From: Phylloscopus collybita | Lineage: Eukaryota; Chordata; Aves; Passeriformes; Phylloscopidae | Direction of reading: 5' to 3' | NCBI GenBank assembly: GCA_027886175.1 | Contig: JAJNNQ010000075.1 | Span: 2,521,001 to 2,585,000, forward strand | DNA length: 64,000 nt | Shown: in pieces, positions 24,622-36,120 of the stretch | Layout: each line of letters starts with the position of its first letter | How positions within the stretch are numbered: position 1 is the first letter of the stretch | Program-made: the position numbers and the translations under genes | Notes under the pieces: model-generated | What the model was told of the DNA's origin: nothing | What the model saw: only the letters and a program-made list of their open reading frames with translations | Databases searched by the model: none

Positions 24622-24735
24622 TCCCTATGGGTTTGGGCTCTGAGCAAGGTGGTCTGATTGAAGATGTCATGGCACGGGCGTTGGACTAAAGATCCTTTGG
24701 AGGTCCATTCTAACCCAAATCGTCCTATAATTATA
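24622..24735 (+). mobile_element. CR1 LINE 3' end
   Basis: 'tatgggtttgggctctgagcaaggtggtctgattgaagatgtcatggca' then 'ggactaaagatcctttggaggtccattctaacccaaatcgtcctataatt'. This is a diverged sense CR1 tail. Confidence 0.83.
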
Positions 24736-25082
24736 CAAATTATAACAATTTATATTCAAAATAATAACATTACCACCTAAAGAAATGTTCATATGAGTTT
24801 TCTGGTCTCTCTGAAGGTGTATGGTCACATTGTGATGTTTCCCTCCATGAGGCACTTCAGCTCCTTTAGTTCTCAGGTTTTTTTTTATTTTTTTTATATC
24901 AATTTAATGACAAAAGTTAAGGTACTCCAGATGTCTCCCTGTTTAGTTGTTTTTTGAAATTGGCTAATGCTTACAATATTTTTAGGAGAAACACGTAGGT
25001 CATAATGATATCTCAAGTCTCATTTCTGAAAGATAGATGAAAGCAGAAAAAAAATATATTTGTAGTATTTTGTTCATTAAAG
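24736..25082. other. Unique spacer
   Basis: 347 bp, AT-rich, with T runs near 24878-24896. No feature recognised. Confidence 0.55.
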
Positions 25083-25985
25083 AATCACAGAACCACAGAA
25101 CCACAGAATCACAGAAGATTTAGGATTAAAAGGGACCTGTGGAGATCATCCAGTCCTACCCCTGTGCCAAGGCAGGGTCCCCTGAAGCAGGTGACAAGGA
25201 ACACATCTGTGTGGGTTTGGAATGTCTCCAGAGAGGGAACTCCACACCCTGCCTGGGCAGCTCTTCCAGAGCTCTGCCACCCTTTACGGAAAGAAGTTGT
25301 TCCTCATGTTGAGGTGGATCTTGTTGTGTTTTAGTTTATGGCCATTGACCTTGTTCTCTTGTTGGGTACCACTGAAAAGAGTCTGGCACCCTCCTCTTGA
25401 CACCAATCTTTGAGATATAAAATATTTGAGATATTTGTATTGAGGAGATCCCCTCTCAGTCATGTCTTCCCCAGAATAACCAGGCCTACTCCCCCATCTC
25501 TCCTCACAACAGAGTTGTTCCAGGCTCCTCATCATCTTTGTGGCCTCTGCTGGACCCGTTCCAGTAGCTCCTTTTTCTTGTGCAGACCAAAATAACACCA
25601 GGGCAGGGCAGGGCAGAGCAGAGCAGGAGGATCTTCTCCCTCAACCCCCACACTTTTCTTTATGAACCCCAGGATCCCATTGGCCCTCCTGGCCCCCAGG
25701 AGACACTGCTGGCTCATGGATAACTTGTCACCCACAAAGACACTCAGGTCATTCTTAGCAGGGCTGCTTTCCAGCAGATCAGCCCCCAGCCTTTGCTGGT
25801 ATTTGGGATTATTCCTCCCCAGATACAGGACCCCACACTTGCCCTTGTTGAACCTCATTGGGTTCCTCTGTATTCTCCTGTATAACTCCTGAGTCCTGTG
25901 TTCATGGCCAGTGACACTTCCAGCATTTCTCTCCCTCGTTATCAACCATTCAGCCTCTTTAATTGTTGTGATGTGATTACAAGTT
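25083..25985 (-). mobile_element. CR1 LINE, longest copy (end of ORF2 plus 3' UTR)
   Basis: The plus strand starts with the complement of the CR1 3' terminus as repeated octamers ('aatcacagaaccacagaaccacagaatcacagaag'). It runs through the 3' UTR complement ('gagatcatccagtcctacccctgtgcc', 'ttccagagctctgccacc', 'gttgttcctcatgttgaggtgga', 'gaggagatcccctctcagtc') into the complement of the end of ORF2 at about 25532-25985. At about 900 bp it is the longest CR1 copy here but is still only the end of a full-length element. A short GGCAG/AGCAG expansion lies at 25602-25626. Confidence 0.95.
25532..25985 (-). pseudogene. CR1 ORF2 C-terminal fragment (reverse transcriptase polyprotein)
   Basis: The minus-strand frame still reads a recognisable C-terminal stretch of the CR1 ORF2 product, which in intact elements carries endonuclease and reverse transcriptase and drives retrotransposition. 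Visible landmarks are FNKGKCGVLYLGRNNPKYQQ, RLGADLLESSPAKNDLSVFV, MSQQCLLGARRANGILGFIK and the closing ELLERVQQRPQR. The conserved stretch normally between the last two ('RPHLEY'-like) is lost around 25600-25640, where a GGCAG expansion shifts the sequence. The catalytic domains lie upstream and are absent, so the copy is dead. The apparent Met start near 25990 is not a real start. Confidence 0.9.
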
Positions 25986-26654
25986 CCCATAGAGACTAAT
26001 GGCCATTGCCACTGGATTATTGATATTCAATTATATCTGCTCTCTGTTTATGCTGTAGTCCCTTCCACTTTCTTAATTTGAGAGATGAGTCTGTGCATTA
26101 GGTTGTTGTTTTTTTCTTTAACCAATAGAACAGCAGATTAATTAAATTTCTTCCTCTATAAAAGATATATTGCTCAGGATATACACCAGGTTAAACTTCT
26201 GGTAAGGAAAATAAACCATCCTGAACATTGCAGTTTGACCAATATAACAGAAAATTCATGAGGAATAAACCTATTTCCATTCCACCTATTATCCCAATTA
26301 TTGGCTTTGCATCTCAGAGAAAGGAAGCAGAAGGACACCTAAATTTGTAAGTCATTTGTGGAACTCATTGACAACCAGATCAAGCTTCATGTTCTTGTAA
26401 TTACTGTCTCTGTAGGAAGTTAATTCCTTACGATGGAGGTGTAATACTCCATTGAGATTCTCCATTGTGATACTTAATTTTCATCTCCAAGAGATGAAAA
26501 CACTTTTTAAGGGCTGGAATAAGTCAGTCCCTCAGTTGCAAGTTATTGACTCTCAGGTGCTTGTGATGATTTGCTGCAGGTGAGATGAAAATGTCTCAGT
26601 GATGCAATAATTTCAGATAGGTTTCTCAAGTCCTCAAAAGTCTAAAATAGACCA
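25986..26654. other. Unique AT-rich DNA
   Basis: No recognised element or exon. Confidence 0.6.
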
Positions 26655-26830
26655 CTGGCATGCTCAGAGTTTAAAGAGACCTTTAAAGGTCATCTAGTCC
26701 AACTGAAATTATCAGAGACATCTTCAACTAGATCAGTTTGCTCAGAGCTCCCTCCCACCCAAATGTTTCCAGGGATGGGGCACCTGCCACTTTTCAGGGC
26801 AACAAAACTTATTTTCTCTGCTCTTCTTTG
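26655..26830 (-). mobile_element. CR1 LINE tail, diverged
   Basis: 'cagagtttaaagagacctttaaaggtcatctagtccaactgaaat', 'ttcaactagatcagtttgctcagagctccctcccaccc' and 'tttccagggatggggcacctgcc' are a worn complement of the CR1 3' UTR. Confidence 0.85.
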
Positions 26831-28536
26831 CCACAGAGACATCTATGTAAATTTGCTGATTTAACACCTATTTCCTGGACATTTTCACTGTAATTCCCAG
26901 ATCAAGTGATATCTCTTTGAATTCCTTTCACACATCTTTATTTTCAGTAACTCCATTTGTCAGTGTTTGTGACAGGCATGACATTGATATCACAAAGCCC
27001 AAAGGGAATAAAAAAATAAATACCCCATGAAAGTATGATTTCAGATTAATTGTTGCTTGGTGAAGACTCAGGATAAAACATCACATAAAGGCATTACATA
27101 AAACATCACATAATGGCATTACTTGCCCGGCAGTGCAAAATTGTTTTAGCTGCCATGACTGAATGAAGTAGAGCAGAGAGTGGAGGTCTCATTTCAAAGG
27201 ATGCTGATCCCAGTTGCAGTCCTACCTCTGCTCCAAATATCCTGTGAAAAGTTAGAAGCTATAATGCTGCAAATTCCTTGGGTGAGATGAAAACAGGACT
27301 TTTGTGAGTGGTAGCTGATGTTCTCATGGGCTATGGGTTCAAGGAGAGGAGAAATATTCATGGATATGACGATCCCCATCATGTCTATAAAATATTCTTT
27401 TATATTTCATCTATATACTAACTTTCTGAGCTTCTGTTTGTAAACAGAAACACCAAAATATCACAAATATCTTCTGCTGTCAGTTGTGGTTTTCAGTGGC
27501 AGCTGCAACAGATATTTCTGCCGAAAATGAAAAGGAAAATCAAACCTTAGTACTCTAGGCAAAGGCAAATTTCTTTAGCAATCAAGAAGTGATTGCACTC
27601 CATGATTGTTTCTACTGGCAAATGACAGTGATTAACGCTATGCCAGTGCTTCTCAAAAATTTGGAAGTAGGAGCCTCTTTCGTTCATCTGTGTCTGTGGA
27701 GCATTATTCTCAGAAGCAGCTTGGTTTCTTCAAGACTCAGGATGAGGAGAAATTATAACTGACTTCAGCAAGTACTGACACTCATTCCCTCCCACAAGGA
27801 ACTGAGCTGCTGCCAGAAAGTAAAAGTGGCATAAAATTGGTCGGGCAATAATCACAGCCTACAAGAGTAGCTCCTCTCTTACATCTGGTCCCTGGAGAAA
27901 CTGAGAAGTTGTTGACTGCTGTAGGTGATGTTTTAGCCTCCTTCTGAACTCCTTGGTTGTGGCTTGAAATGTGGGATGAAGAAGGAAAGGCAGTGCAACT
28001 GCCATATTTTCATCTTAATTTGAAAAACACCAGTCTTGGAGTGCAGTTGTTTCTGTTTATAAAAAAGGTTCAGGCAAATTCCAGCAGAAGAACCAGAACC
28101 CCTTAAAAATCCCGAATCCACTTGTCTGTTTCCTCTGGTGACACTGAAAAACCTTTACAGATCAATTATGGACTAAGCAGGAAGTCTGACAAAGGGCTTC
28201 ACTGCCTTTAAATTGCTCCATTCTCTCTGAAAAGCAGGAACAGATGTTCTTTGAGCTGGCACGTTAAGCTTTTATCCAACTCATTTCCCTGCACTGAGTC
28301 TGTCTGGCCTCCCTGGGCCGGGTTCTGGTTGCATTCAGACTCCAATGTTCAAAAGCAAGGAAGTGATTTTTAGCTTGCACCAAAGCCACATCAATGCATT
28401 TGAGGGTATGGAAGAGTTGCTGTGGTAACAGTTCAGCAAACACTTAGATTTACTGACATCCATGAGGTTAAGGAGGTGCTTGATCATGGTTTTTAAACTG
28501 CAGTCAGTATGACCAAAATATCCCTCTGCTCCTCAG
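26831..28536. other. Unique DNA with one tandem duplication
   Basis: No gene or transposable element recognised. A 25-bp unit is tandemly duplicated at 27073-27097 and 27098-27122 with one mismatch. Confidence 0.6.
27073..27122. repeat. 25-bp tandem duplication
   Basis: The two copies start ATAAAACATCACATAA and end GGCATTAC; they differ at one position (A versus T). High identity suggests a recent duplication. Confidence 0.95.
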
Positions 28537-28578
28537 GGAAAAAAAAAAAAAAAGAAAAAAAAAGAAAGAAAAAGAAAC
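28537..28578. repeat. A-rich low-complexity run
   Basis: A15, G, A9, G, then GAAA units. No retroposed gene adjoins it, so it need not be a poly(A) tail. Confidence 0.9.
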
Positions 28579-28809
28579 TTCTCATAACTCCAATACACAC
28601 TGGAATAGAAAGTTATGACAATTTATTTCTAATATGTCCTAAGAGATCTTGTTTCTGATTTAACGTCAGCTCTGAGGAGGACAAGAACTGGATAAAGTCA
28701 TCATTTCCATAAATGTTTGAAAGGAAAAAAAAAAAAATGAGATGGTGCTATCACCTTCCCTAATTTGGCTATTATCAGGGAGAATTTTGTGCAAATGATG
28801 CATTTATAT
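28579..28809. other. Unique DNA
   Basis: No feature recognised apart from an A13 run near 28725. Confidence 0.5.
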
Positions 28810-29155
28810 GCAGTTCATAAATGACTCTGCTAATTCCAGCCACTCGATGTGTCCTACATATGCTCCGTATGGTGTCTGTGGGCGAGGCAGATAAACAGTC
28901 GAGTTTCTGGGCGTGGAGCGTCAGGATCAGCATTTTGATAAAAAATTGCTTTTCCAGGGGGTATGAATTTGCCTGTTTATTCCAGTGCAGCAGCAAAGGG
29001 ACTGAAGATTTCGCTGTACTTGGATGGGGTCATAAAAGCTGGTTTGCATCTCATTGAAATGCTACACGGATTTTCGATAAAATTATTTTTTACAAGACAT
29101 AAAAATGCTGCATGGTTAGTTGCTAGTCAAAGAAATTATACCTTTTAAAGGTATT
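28810..29155. promoter_or_regulatory. Candidate conserved non-coding element (CpG-retaining)
   Basis: Roughly nine CpGs fall within about 240 bp (28843-29075) in a window that is otherwise CpG-poor, and the segment is free of recognisable repeats. It contains TCATAAA (29029-29035), which resembles posterior HOX/CDX sites, and TTTGCAT (29042-29048), which resembles a POU octamer half. Short frames on both strands (28775-28996, 28821-29057, 28963-29148) overlap and disagree, so coding is unlikely. Regulatory function is inference only. Confidence 0.3.
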
Positions 29156-30189
29156 CTTAGAAAGTGATGTTTTAAACACTTAAATGAATATGGCTGATAT
29201 TTCAATCATGTTCTTAACACCATTTAAAAATAAAATAATTTTGTTATTCCCAATGCTAAACAACCTTCAATAAAATGATTTCCTGGAAGAGTTTTTATCT
29301 ATTTATCTATTTATTCATTTATGTATTTATCTTTAAACCAGTGATGCAATGAATGGGAATTCAAGACATGAATTAGTTCAAGCCCATCTTAAATTTTCAG
29401 TGTGATGTATAAATTATTCGGTCTCTCATATTGTCAGTTTTATCATCTGTAAAATGAAAGTGAAGTTATTTATTTTTTCATCCAATCCCTGTTCTTGACA
29501 TGTTTTACTTGAAGTACTCTAGTCATAGCCCAGGAAATGGGACTTTTGTTTGGATAGGAAAAGTCTATTTATGACAAAAAAAAAATAATCACCTCATTGG
29601 ATTGTTGCAAGTGCCAAATAAACTTTGTATTTGGAACAGAACTAAGACAAATTTTATTTTCTTTGTCAATTTTGTAAAGTAACAATACATTAATACTTGT
29701 CTCTTTTCCATGTTCCAGTTCATAGATGTAGAACTCATTTTGGTCTCAAAGACCTGGAAGTATTTTCCCTGTTTTACTATAGAACTGGAATGATGTATTG
29801 CATAGTTAATTGAAGAGTTCTATGAGGTGTTGTACAGTCACAGTGTGTTTCCCTTTTTGACTTCTCTGTTCAGAATATAATCACTTCAGAAAAGTAGAAT
29901 TTATGTTTGCTGAATATTATTTTTCGCTTAGTGACACATGGTATCTCCCAGGTTTTCTGGTTATCTTCTCAAAAGTTGTGCCACTTTAAAAATGACCAAA
30001 AGAAACTTGCCCTAACTGTTTTTCTTATGCTCCAGCTATCTTATCACCATTGTAGCCTGATGGTGGAATCACCAAAACTCAACAAATCTCTCACAAGTTA
30101 TGGACAAGAAACATGGATACCATTTCTATATTTGTAAAAATTACAAATAAAGGAACACTAGAATCTTCTTAACATATTTCTGCATAATA
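29156..30189. other. Unique AT-rich DNA
   Basis: Includes a short ATTT/ATCT run at 29291-29333 and A10 near 29576. No gene recognised. Confidence 0.6.
29291..29333. repeat. (ATTT)n/(ATCT)n microsatellite, imperfect
   Basis: 'tttttatctatttatctatttattcatttatgtatttatcttt': about nine tetramers with C and G substitutions. Confidence 0.9.
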
Positions 30190-30410
30190 TATCATAAAGT
30201 CACAGAATGGTTTGGATTGGAAGGGACCTTAAAGATCCTCTTGTTCCAGCCCCCCGTCATGAGGAGGGACACCTTCCACTATCCCAGGTTTCTCCAAACC
30301 CAACCTGGCCTTGGACACTTCCAGGGATCCAGGGGCAGCCACAGGTTCTCTGAGCAACCTGTGCCAGGGCCTCACCACTCCCACAGGAAATAATTTTTTC
30401 CATGTTTCTA
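30190..30410 (-). mobile_element. CR1 LINE 3' end, well preserved
   Basis: The complement of the CR1 tail: 'cacagaatggtttggattggaagggaccttaaagatcctcttgttccagccccccgtcatg', 'acaccttccactatcccaggtttctccaa', 'gcctcaccactcccacaggaaata'. It is among the least diverged CR1 tails in the window. Confidence 0.95.
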
Positions 30411-31186
30411 TGATGCAGGGCTTTCTTGTACCTGTTTTAATCCTTCAATATATATAGACCTAAATTTCCACACAGATGTATTTAAATATTTATTATTGTT
30501 ATGAACTAAAATACGATGGAACTGTGGAGTGAAACTATGACAGCTTGTCTGTAAAAGAAGTGTCTTCACAGTGCAGCTTTACTTTTCTTTTCCAGCCTAC
30601 CTATAACAATTTTCCTAATTGCCAAAATGATGTAGCTTACGGTCTCCCTACTGGACTTTTCAATAAGAGAATCATCAAAAACAATACTGCAATTTTCAAT
30701 ATAATAATATGCAGTGCTACAAAGAAGACACCAAACTTTAGATCTTCAATGTGGTTTCTCATTCATGCTTCAGAACTGTTCAGGTATTTTTAAGTCCTGG
30801 TTTGTTGAGATTTAAAATGCAACTTGGATTTTTTTCCTTCTACAAGTTGTGACACAGAAGCTGCTCGCATAGTTTGTGTTCTGCTTCTCATAAAACAGAG
30901 CTTGATGAACAGACCAGCCAAGAAGAGCTTCAGCAGGTAACACAGAAATCATTTCCTTCCAACAAATAGAGATAAGTAACAACTTACATAGTAGCTTGTA
31001 GAGTCAAATGTTCCCAAGGTGCTCCCTGCTTGACAGATTTCTGATTAAGGAATTTCCACTCTTTTTAGCTTGAGATAATTCTTCCTCAGGCAGCATCAAT
31101 GCTCTTACCCAGGTGTTACTGGGAAGGATATCTAGAACAGCTAAGCAGAAGCACAGCTCTCAAGACCGGCTAACAGGGACTTTGGT
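30411..31186. other. Unique DNA
   Basis: An 82-codon frame at 30545-30793 has no known domain. Nothing else recognised. Confidence 0.6.
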
Positions 31187-31649
31187 TGTCAGGGTTGGGG
31201 TGGGCTTTGAATTGGTTTTAGGGTAGTGTGAGATTGAGGAAGTCTGCACAGACATTGTCTCTGGTCCTAGTTGGAAATACTGCTCCAGCGTCCCTGTCGC
31301 CTGGAATAAAACACAAAACCTTTCCAAAGAGTGTTAAAATGATGATATAGAAGAAAATGTTTAATTGAAAGCTTCCCAGGTGCACAATATGGCAATAGGC
31401 ACATGTGATGTAGTATTTCTGAAATTTTTATAAGGTCAGTTAGTTGATTAGTATCTCTATAAAATATTGTCCAATTACAGGAGTAGTTGGTTAGGTAATT
31501 TCCCTCCAGGGTTCTGTCCCACTGGAACCTCCCCTGCCCCAGGCTTTTATTCCTACACTTTATTGTGTCTACAATGTCTGGTGCAAAACAAAATGCCCTT
31601 GCTAGACAAAAAGAACTAAAAGCAAGACTAAGCAGAATTCAAGATTGTA
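31187..31649 (-). mobile_element. Candidate solo LTR
   Basis: On the minus strand the element ends 'ccccaaccctgaca', a typical retroviral U5 end, and carries 'aataaaagcctggggcagg' (TATA-like) well upstream and 'tcaattaaaca' (ATTAAA-type signal). On the plus strand it begins TGTCAGGG at 31187. TTGGT lies on both sides (31182-31186 and 31650-31654), consistent with a 5-bp target duplication, but the distal terminus is TA instead of CA. Length would be 463 bp. No internal retroviral genes. The family is not identified, and the right boundary rests only on the duplication. Confidence 0.55.
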
Positions 31650-33628
31650 TTGGTGAGGGTTTGATAAACCACGGTAGAGGGCAGGAAAAGTACTAGAAGT
31701 TATAACTGTGTATTCTATCTACAAACATACAAATATATGAAAATATATTAAATATATTAAAAGGGTAAAAATCTTTAGGCATCATCCTCTTCCTAAAAAT
31801 CTCCTCCCTGGCTTCAGTTAAAGCCTCTGGGTGGAGGATACAGTGGCCCAAGTCTCACTGCTGGGAGATTTGGCATTGGAGGTGCTGGTGGTTTCATGTG
31901 TGAGAGATGCACCCCAGTCTAAACACTGAGTTGACAAGTGAAGGAGCTATAGGAGGAGGTGGGCAGGCTGTAATTTAGCTTTCAGTATGATTTTGGATCA
32001 GAAAACCTCAGATCAGAGGTCTCTTCCACAATCTGTTATCCTTTATTATCCCATACGTCGTGCTTCTCTCTCTTCCCAGTGAACCTTGCCAGGGATTTGT
32101 TGCCTTTCCATCTGCAGTTGGATTTAATTACAAGCAAAGGGTGGCAAGTCAGAAACAATATGCTGGGCTAATAAATTTCCTCTGCAGGAATCATGTTGCC
32201 TATTAGGAAAGCTCTAAGAACACAGAGGAGGGGCATAGGTTAAGAGAGAGGAAACATTTCACAGTGTTATCGTTTGCAAAGTTATTACTCTTCTGAACAG
32301 CTACAAATGACAGGCTGAAATATTTGCAAGATTCAAATGTCTGCATATTCATTTACACTTATCCTAAGTTCCCAGTGGGGCACATGCTCTTAAATTGAGG
32401 CTAGGCAGATATGTTTGAAATGTCTTTTATCTAATTTTTTTCTTATAATTTGTTTATTTGATTTAGCTGCGTAGCAGCAGTCAGACAAATACACACAGAT
32501 TCATACACCACCAAAAGTCTCTTTTAGTCTGAATTTTGAAGCTATTGAGCTGATCCACACAGCTTGGTCCTTAAGGACCAGTTCCTCATACAAATTCACC
32601 AGCTCTAATTCAAAGAAACTTGTAAGGTTAAAGAGGAAATACAATCTTTGCTGTCACAGAGAGAGGAAAATGCCTCTGACTCATTTCCCTGACTGAAAAG
32701 CATTTGTTCCCTGATGTTATTATCAAGTCTAGTAAAACATATATTTATCAAAGTTTAAACCAACAGAAGGAGAAGAAATCAGCAGGAATCCGGTTTAACC
32801 TCATTTATCGTCGCTCTCAACAGAGGTATTAGGCATATTGAGCAGTAATGAATTATTTAAGATAGCACTAGATATTAAATGCTTTGAATTGTGGGCAAAC
32901 AGCCAAATAGATGTCTTTTAGATTTTTTTCCTGTTCTAATAGGACTCCCCCGGACATTTTAGCTAATAAATGATTATGTTCTCACAGATCAACTGTTTAT
33001 ATAATGTGGAATCCATCTCTGAAGCTGAAAATGGGCATTCCAGGAAAGAAATGGGCACCCTGTAGTAGAGAAACAGGGCTGGGAGATGTGTAGAAGCACT
33101 GATCGCTTCAGATGTACCCAAATGTGCAGCATATTTTAGTCACTCATTGAAATCTCTCTGCTCCTGGAGATGGTAGGGGTAGTGACAGAATGGAGTTGGA
33201 ACAAGAAGAAGGATATCAAGGTTTTAACAAGGACTAAAACCCCACAAATTAGAGCTGTAACCTCTAATCCACAATGGCACTAGTTTGGAGCCCCACCACT
33301 TACCTGAAATTTTTATTCTGGATTTTGCTCTACTGGAACCAAGCCATGGGGCTAAAACTGCTCTCTAGGCACTGTCAGACAGGAAAGTTCTGCAGCTGGT
33401 CTTAAAACACTGCTGTCTAATCTAAGAAATGATGTGGCTCATCCTCTCTGGAAGAACATACCCAATAAGTAGAGAGAATTAAATTTCCTTCATCTCTACA
33501 GTTTTGCAAAAATATCTCTTCACTTCTTATTTCTGCCCTCAAAAACTGCACACAGCACTGGAGAAAACAGTTCAGAAATAAACTTAAGTGCCAGTAAAAA
33601 CATGTGAGAAGATAAGATCAGCTTAGGA

Positions 33629-33652
33629 AAAACAAAACAAAACAAAACAAAC
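33629..33652. repeat. (AAAAC)n microsatellite
   Basis: 'aaaaacaaaacaaaacaaaacaaa': four to five units, the complement type of the TTTTG arrays elsewhere in the window. Confidence 0.9.
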
Positions 33653-34852
33653 CCAAGAAACAATCACTCTCTGTCAGAAGTCAAACCTTTGAAGGAAAGT
33701 CATGAAACAATGGAAAACACTTTGAGGAGTTAAGCTTGTCTTGTACATAACCATCACTGGCTATTTCAAACACTGTTTTAATGAAAAGTGACTTAGCAGT
33801 TTGACTTTATGATTTTTGTTCCAGTGTCTGAATGCTTAGTACTGCATGACCTCACAAAGAAAAAGAACCTTCACATCAGAGGCAAATCAAAGGAAGAGTT
33901 ATTTTGACTTAAAGTATTTGATTTGTTTGGGTAGCTGTAGGTTTACTGATGACTTCAAGGTCTGGGAATTATTATACCTGAAAGATATCAATACCAGTCT
34001 AGAGAAGAAGCTAATGCAATAAAAAGTAAGCCCATTTGTAATTAACAATTCTGATTATTGGATGTATTATAATGGAAATAATGAAAAAATTCAATTATGT
34101 CCCAATGCTGATTTCCATTAAGGAAGAGATTACATTACTGTGGATTGGACAGGAAGGTCCAGAAGTCATTACCAGGTCTGCTAAATCCAAAATGGATTAA
34201 GCTTCCAAGGGTGCTCTGTAAAAGAGTGTTCTTAGCATAGTTTGGATCCTGGAGTTCAGTTCAGCTCCTGAAGACCTCACAAAAAAATCTTCCTTTGATT
34301 TGAGAAGACCACGATAGATCAGAGGTGTTTTTCCCCTATTCTGTTTGATGTCACATAGGCATTTTGATTGTTTTTCAGATAATTAAAGGCAAACTGCAAG
34401 AATGGATGCTTGTGCATGGAGTGCTTGTTCTCCCAGTCGAGCTTGCCCTGGAGTCTCCGAGCAGCAATAGCTGTCAGACAGGCACTTACATTAAGTACCA
34501 TGTTGACATTAAAGGGACTGGGAAAAGTGCCCTAAAGAGTATTCCCCTCCCAACCCTCCTCCCAGCAGAAGGTAACATTTACTCCTCAGCCTGGGATAAA
34601 TTACCATATTAATTATTCAAAACACTTAATACCATCAAACAGAAATGAATTTACCAGATGCAATCAAGAGCAAGAAATCAATGGAGTTTAAAGGCCTGGG
34701 CTCTCAATGAATCATTAACTGGGTCCTTTCCTCAAGTGCCCCTGCAATGGAGAGGGTGTGAATTGCCTCAGGAGGCAGGAGAGGAAGTCAGGCCAGATTG
34801 CAGCTCCAACAAAGTGTGACTCCCCCCTTCCCCCAAACTATGCATCTATGAT

Positions 34853-34884
34853 AATGTCAGCACTTAAGGGAATGTCAGCACTTA
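34853..34884. repeat. 18-bp-period direct repeat
   Basis: AATGTCAGCACTTA occurs at 34853-34866 and again at 34871-34884. Confidence 0.93.
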
Positions 34885-35051
34885 TTTAAGAGTGTGATGG
34901 ACTCTCAGAGAGCTCTGAGAGCAGGATGCAGCTGGACAAACCAACTGTGGTTTGAACCAGGGGAGTAAATCTGCCCTGCTCTGGTAATCTCACTGTGACA
35001 CCAGTAGAGATAAGGCTTTTTTAGTTTGGAACATGCTGCCCCACAAAGCTC

Positions 35052-36120
35052 TGTTGGTCAGGGAATGCCCCTCCTAACACCTGGACAAATCTGCACTGTT
35101 ATAAATAGCGAAAGCCAATTTAAATAAAATAGAATTGATTGCCAGCGAAAAATCACGGACAAGAAATTTACAAAGCCAATACAGCAATTGACAGAGTCAT
35201 GGAAGCAAGGGAAGCGGTGCCCACCGGGTGAAAACCTCTGAACGTGACCTCTGCCGCGACACATTCTCCCTGAGGTTTCACAAGGGTCTGAGTCCAGGTC
35301 TGCCAGTCTTATACCCTTAACTCAGTTAACATGTCTAGACAGGTCTCCGTGGTCCTGGTTGTTGGAGAGGATGAAGCAGGATGACCCTGCAGAGATAGTT
35401 TACTAGTGAAAGATTCTAAGAGTGTAAAGCCTACAAAAGAGATAGAGTTAAAAGCAAGATTTCAACTATAGAATGCTATGCAGGAAGATAGTGACTAATC
35501 AAGCTGAAGGGCAGGGCTGGGTGATTGAGCAACACCCCTTCCTAGAAAAAGGGCTGAATAAGGGGTTGGGCCCTGCTAAGTAGCAGGGAAAAAGGGTGGT
35601 TTCCCAGGTTTTTGGTATGTAGAGTAGCATGGTAATGTAGTAGTTCTCATAGGCTATATGTAGATTCTGTAGGTTTTGTACCCTGTACTGGTTGGTTGAT
35701 GCTGACCAGAATATTCAGCATGGGAAAAGATAAAATGTAATGTAACAGGAAACTCATCCTCTTGGACACCTTCTCTCTCTTGGATGCGCCCTCTCCCTTG
35801 GACTCTCTCTCTCTGGGCTGCTCCCTGCCACAGCCGGTTCTGATCAGGCTGCTACCCCCACCACCAATAAACACGTGTCCTAAGAGCACCTCAGTCTCCA
35901 GAAGTCTTTCATCGGACCCCACAGCAGCGCGTTTCCTATACTGGTATCCAGGGGAACTTGAAACTTCCCGGGGTTGGAGCCACTGCCCAGTACAGAATTC
36001 CTTTAGGTGTCTTTGTTTCTCAGTGGTGCTACTGATAGAATCAGGCTGGCTTGAATGGATTTCCTGGGTGTACAGGATGTATCCTGAGTACTCTTGATGT
36101 TCCAGGTGGGACGCATTCTC
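35052..36120 (-). mobile_element. Older LTR-like sequence split by the LTR at 35360
   Basis: On the minus strand the part at 35052-35359 reads like the end of an LTR: 'gggtataagactggc' (TATA-like), then about 170 bp later 'attttatttaaattgg' near a polyadenylation position, and the end 'ttccctgaccaaca' at 35052. The part beyond 35945 reads as its U3 continuation ('gttcccctggatacc' joins cleanly to 'aggaccacggagacc' when the inner element is removed). The outer boundary near 36120 is a guess, no target duplication was found, and the family is not identified. Confidence 0.4.
35360..35940 (+). mobile_element. Solo LTR nested in older LTR-like sequence
   Basis: A 581-bp segment starts TGTTGGAGAGG and carries a clear AATAAA at 35866-35871, preceded by a pyrimidine-rich, CTCTCT-containing region and followed by 'cctcagtctccagaagtctttcatcggacccc', typical of avian LTR R-U5. 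CTGGT precedes (35355-35359) and follows (35941-35945) it, which fits a 5-bp duplication. The 3' terminus reads TA where CA is usual. No viral coding sequence adjoins. The frames at 35647-36168 and 35762-36097 are incidental. Confidence 0.7.

Larger units (their letters stand above)
31650..35051. other. Long unique AT-rich segment
   Basis: 3.4 kb without a recognised transposable element or gene. It holds a short AAAAC run (33629-33652), an 18-bp-period duplication at 34853-34884, and a repeat-free stretch at 32780-33010 noted in the findings. Frames do not exceed 82 codons. Confidence 0.6.

Noticed and set aside
35866..35871. AATAAA considered as the end of a host gene
   Set aside because: It sits in the R/U5 layout of an LTR, with no upstream coding exon.
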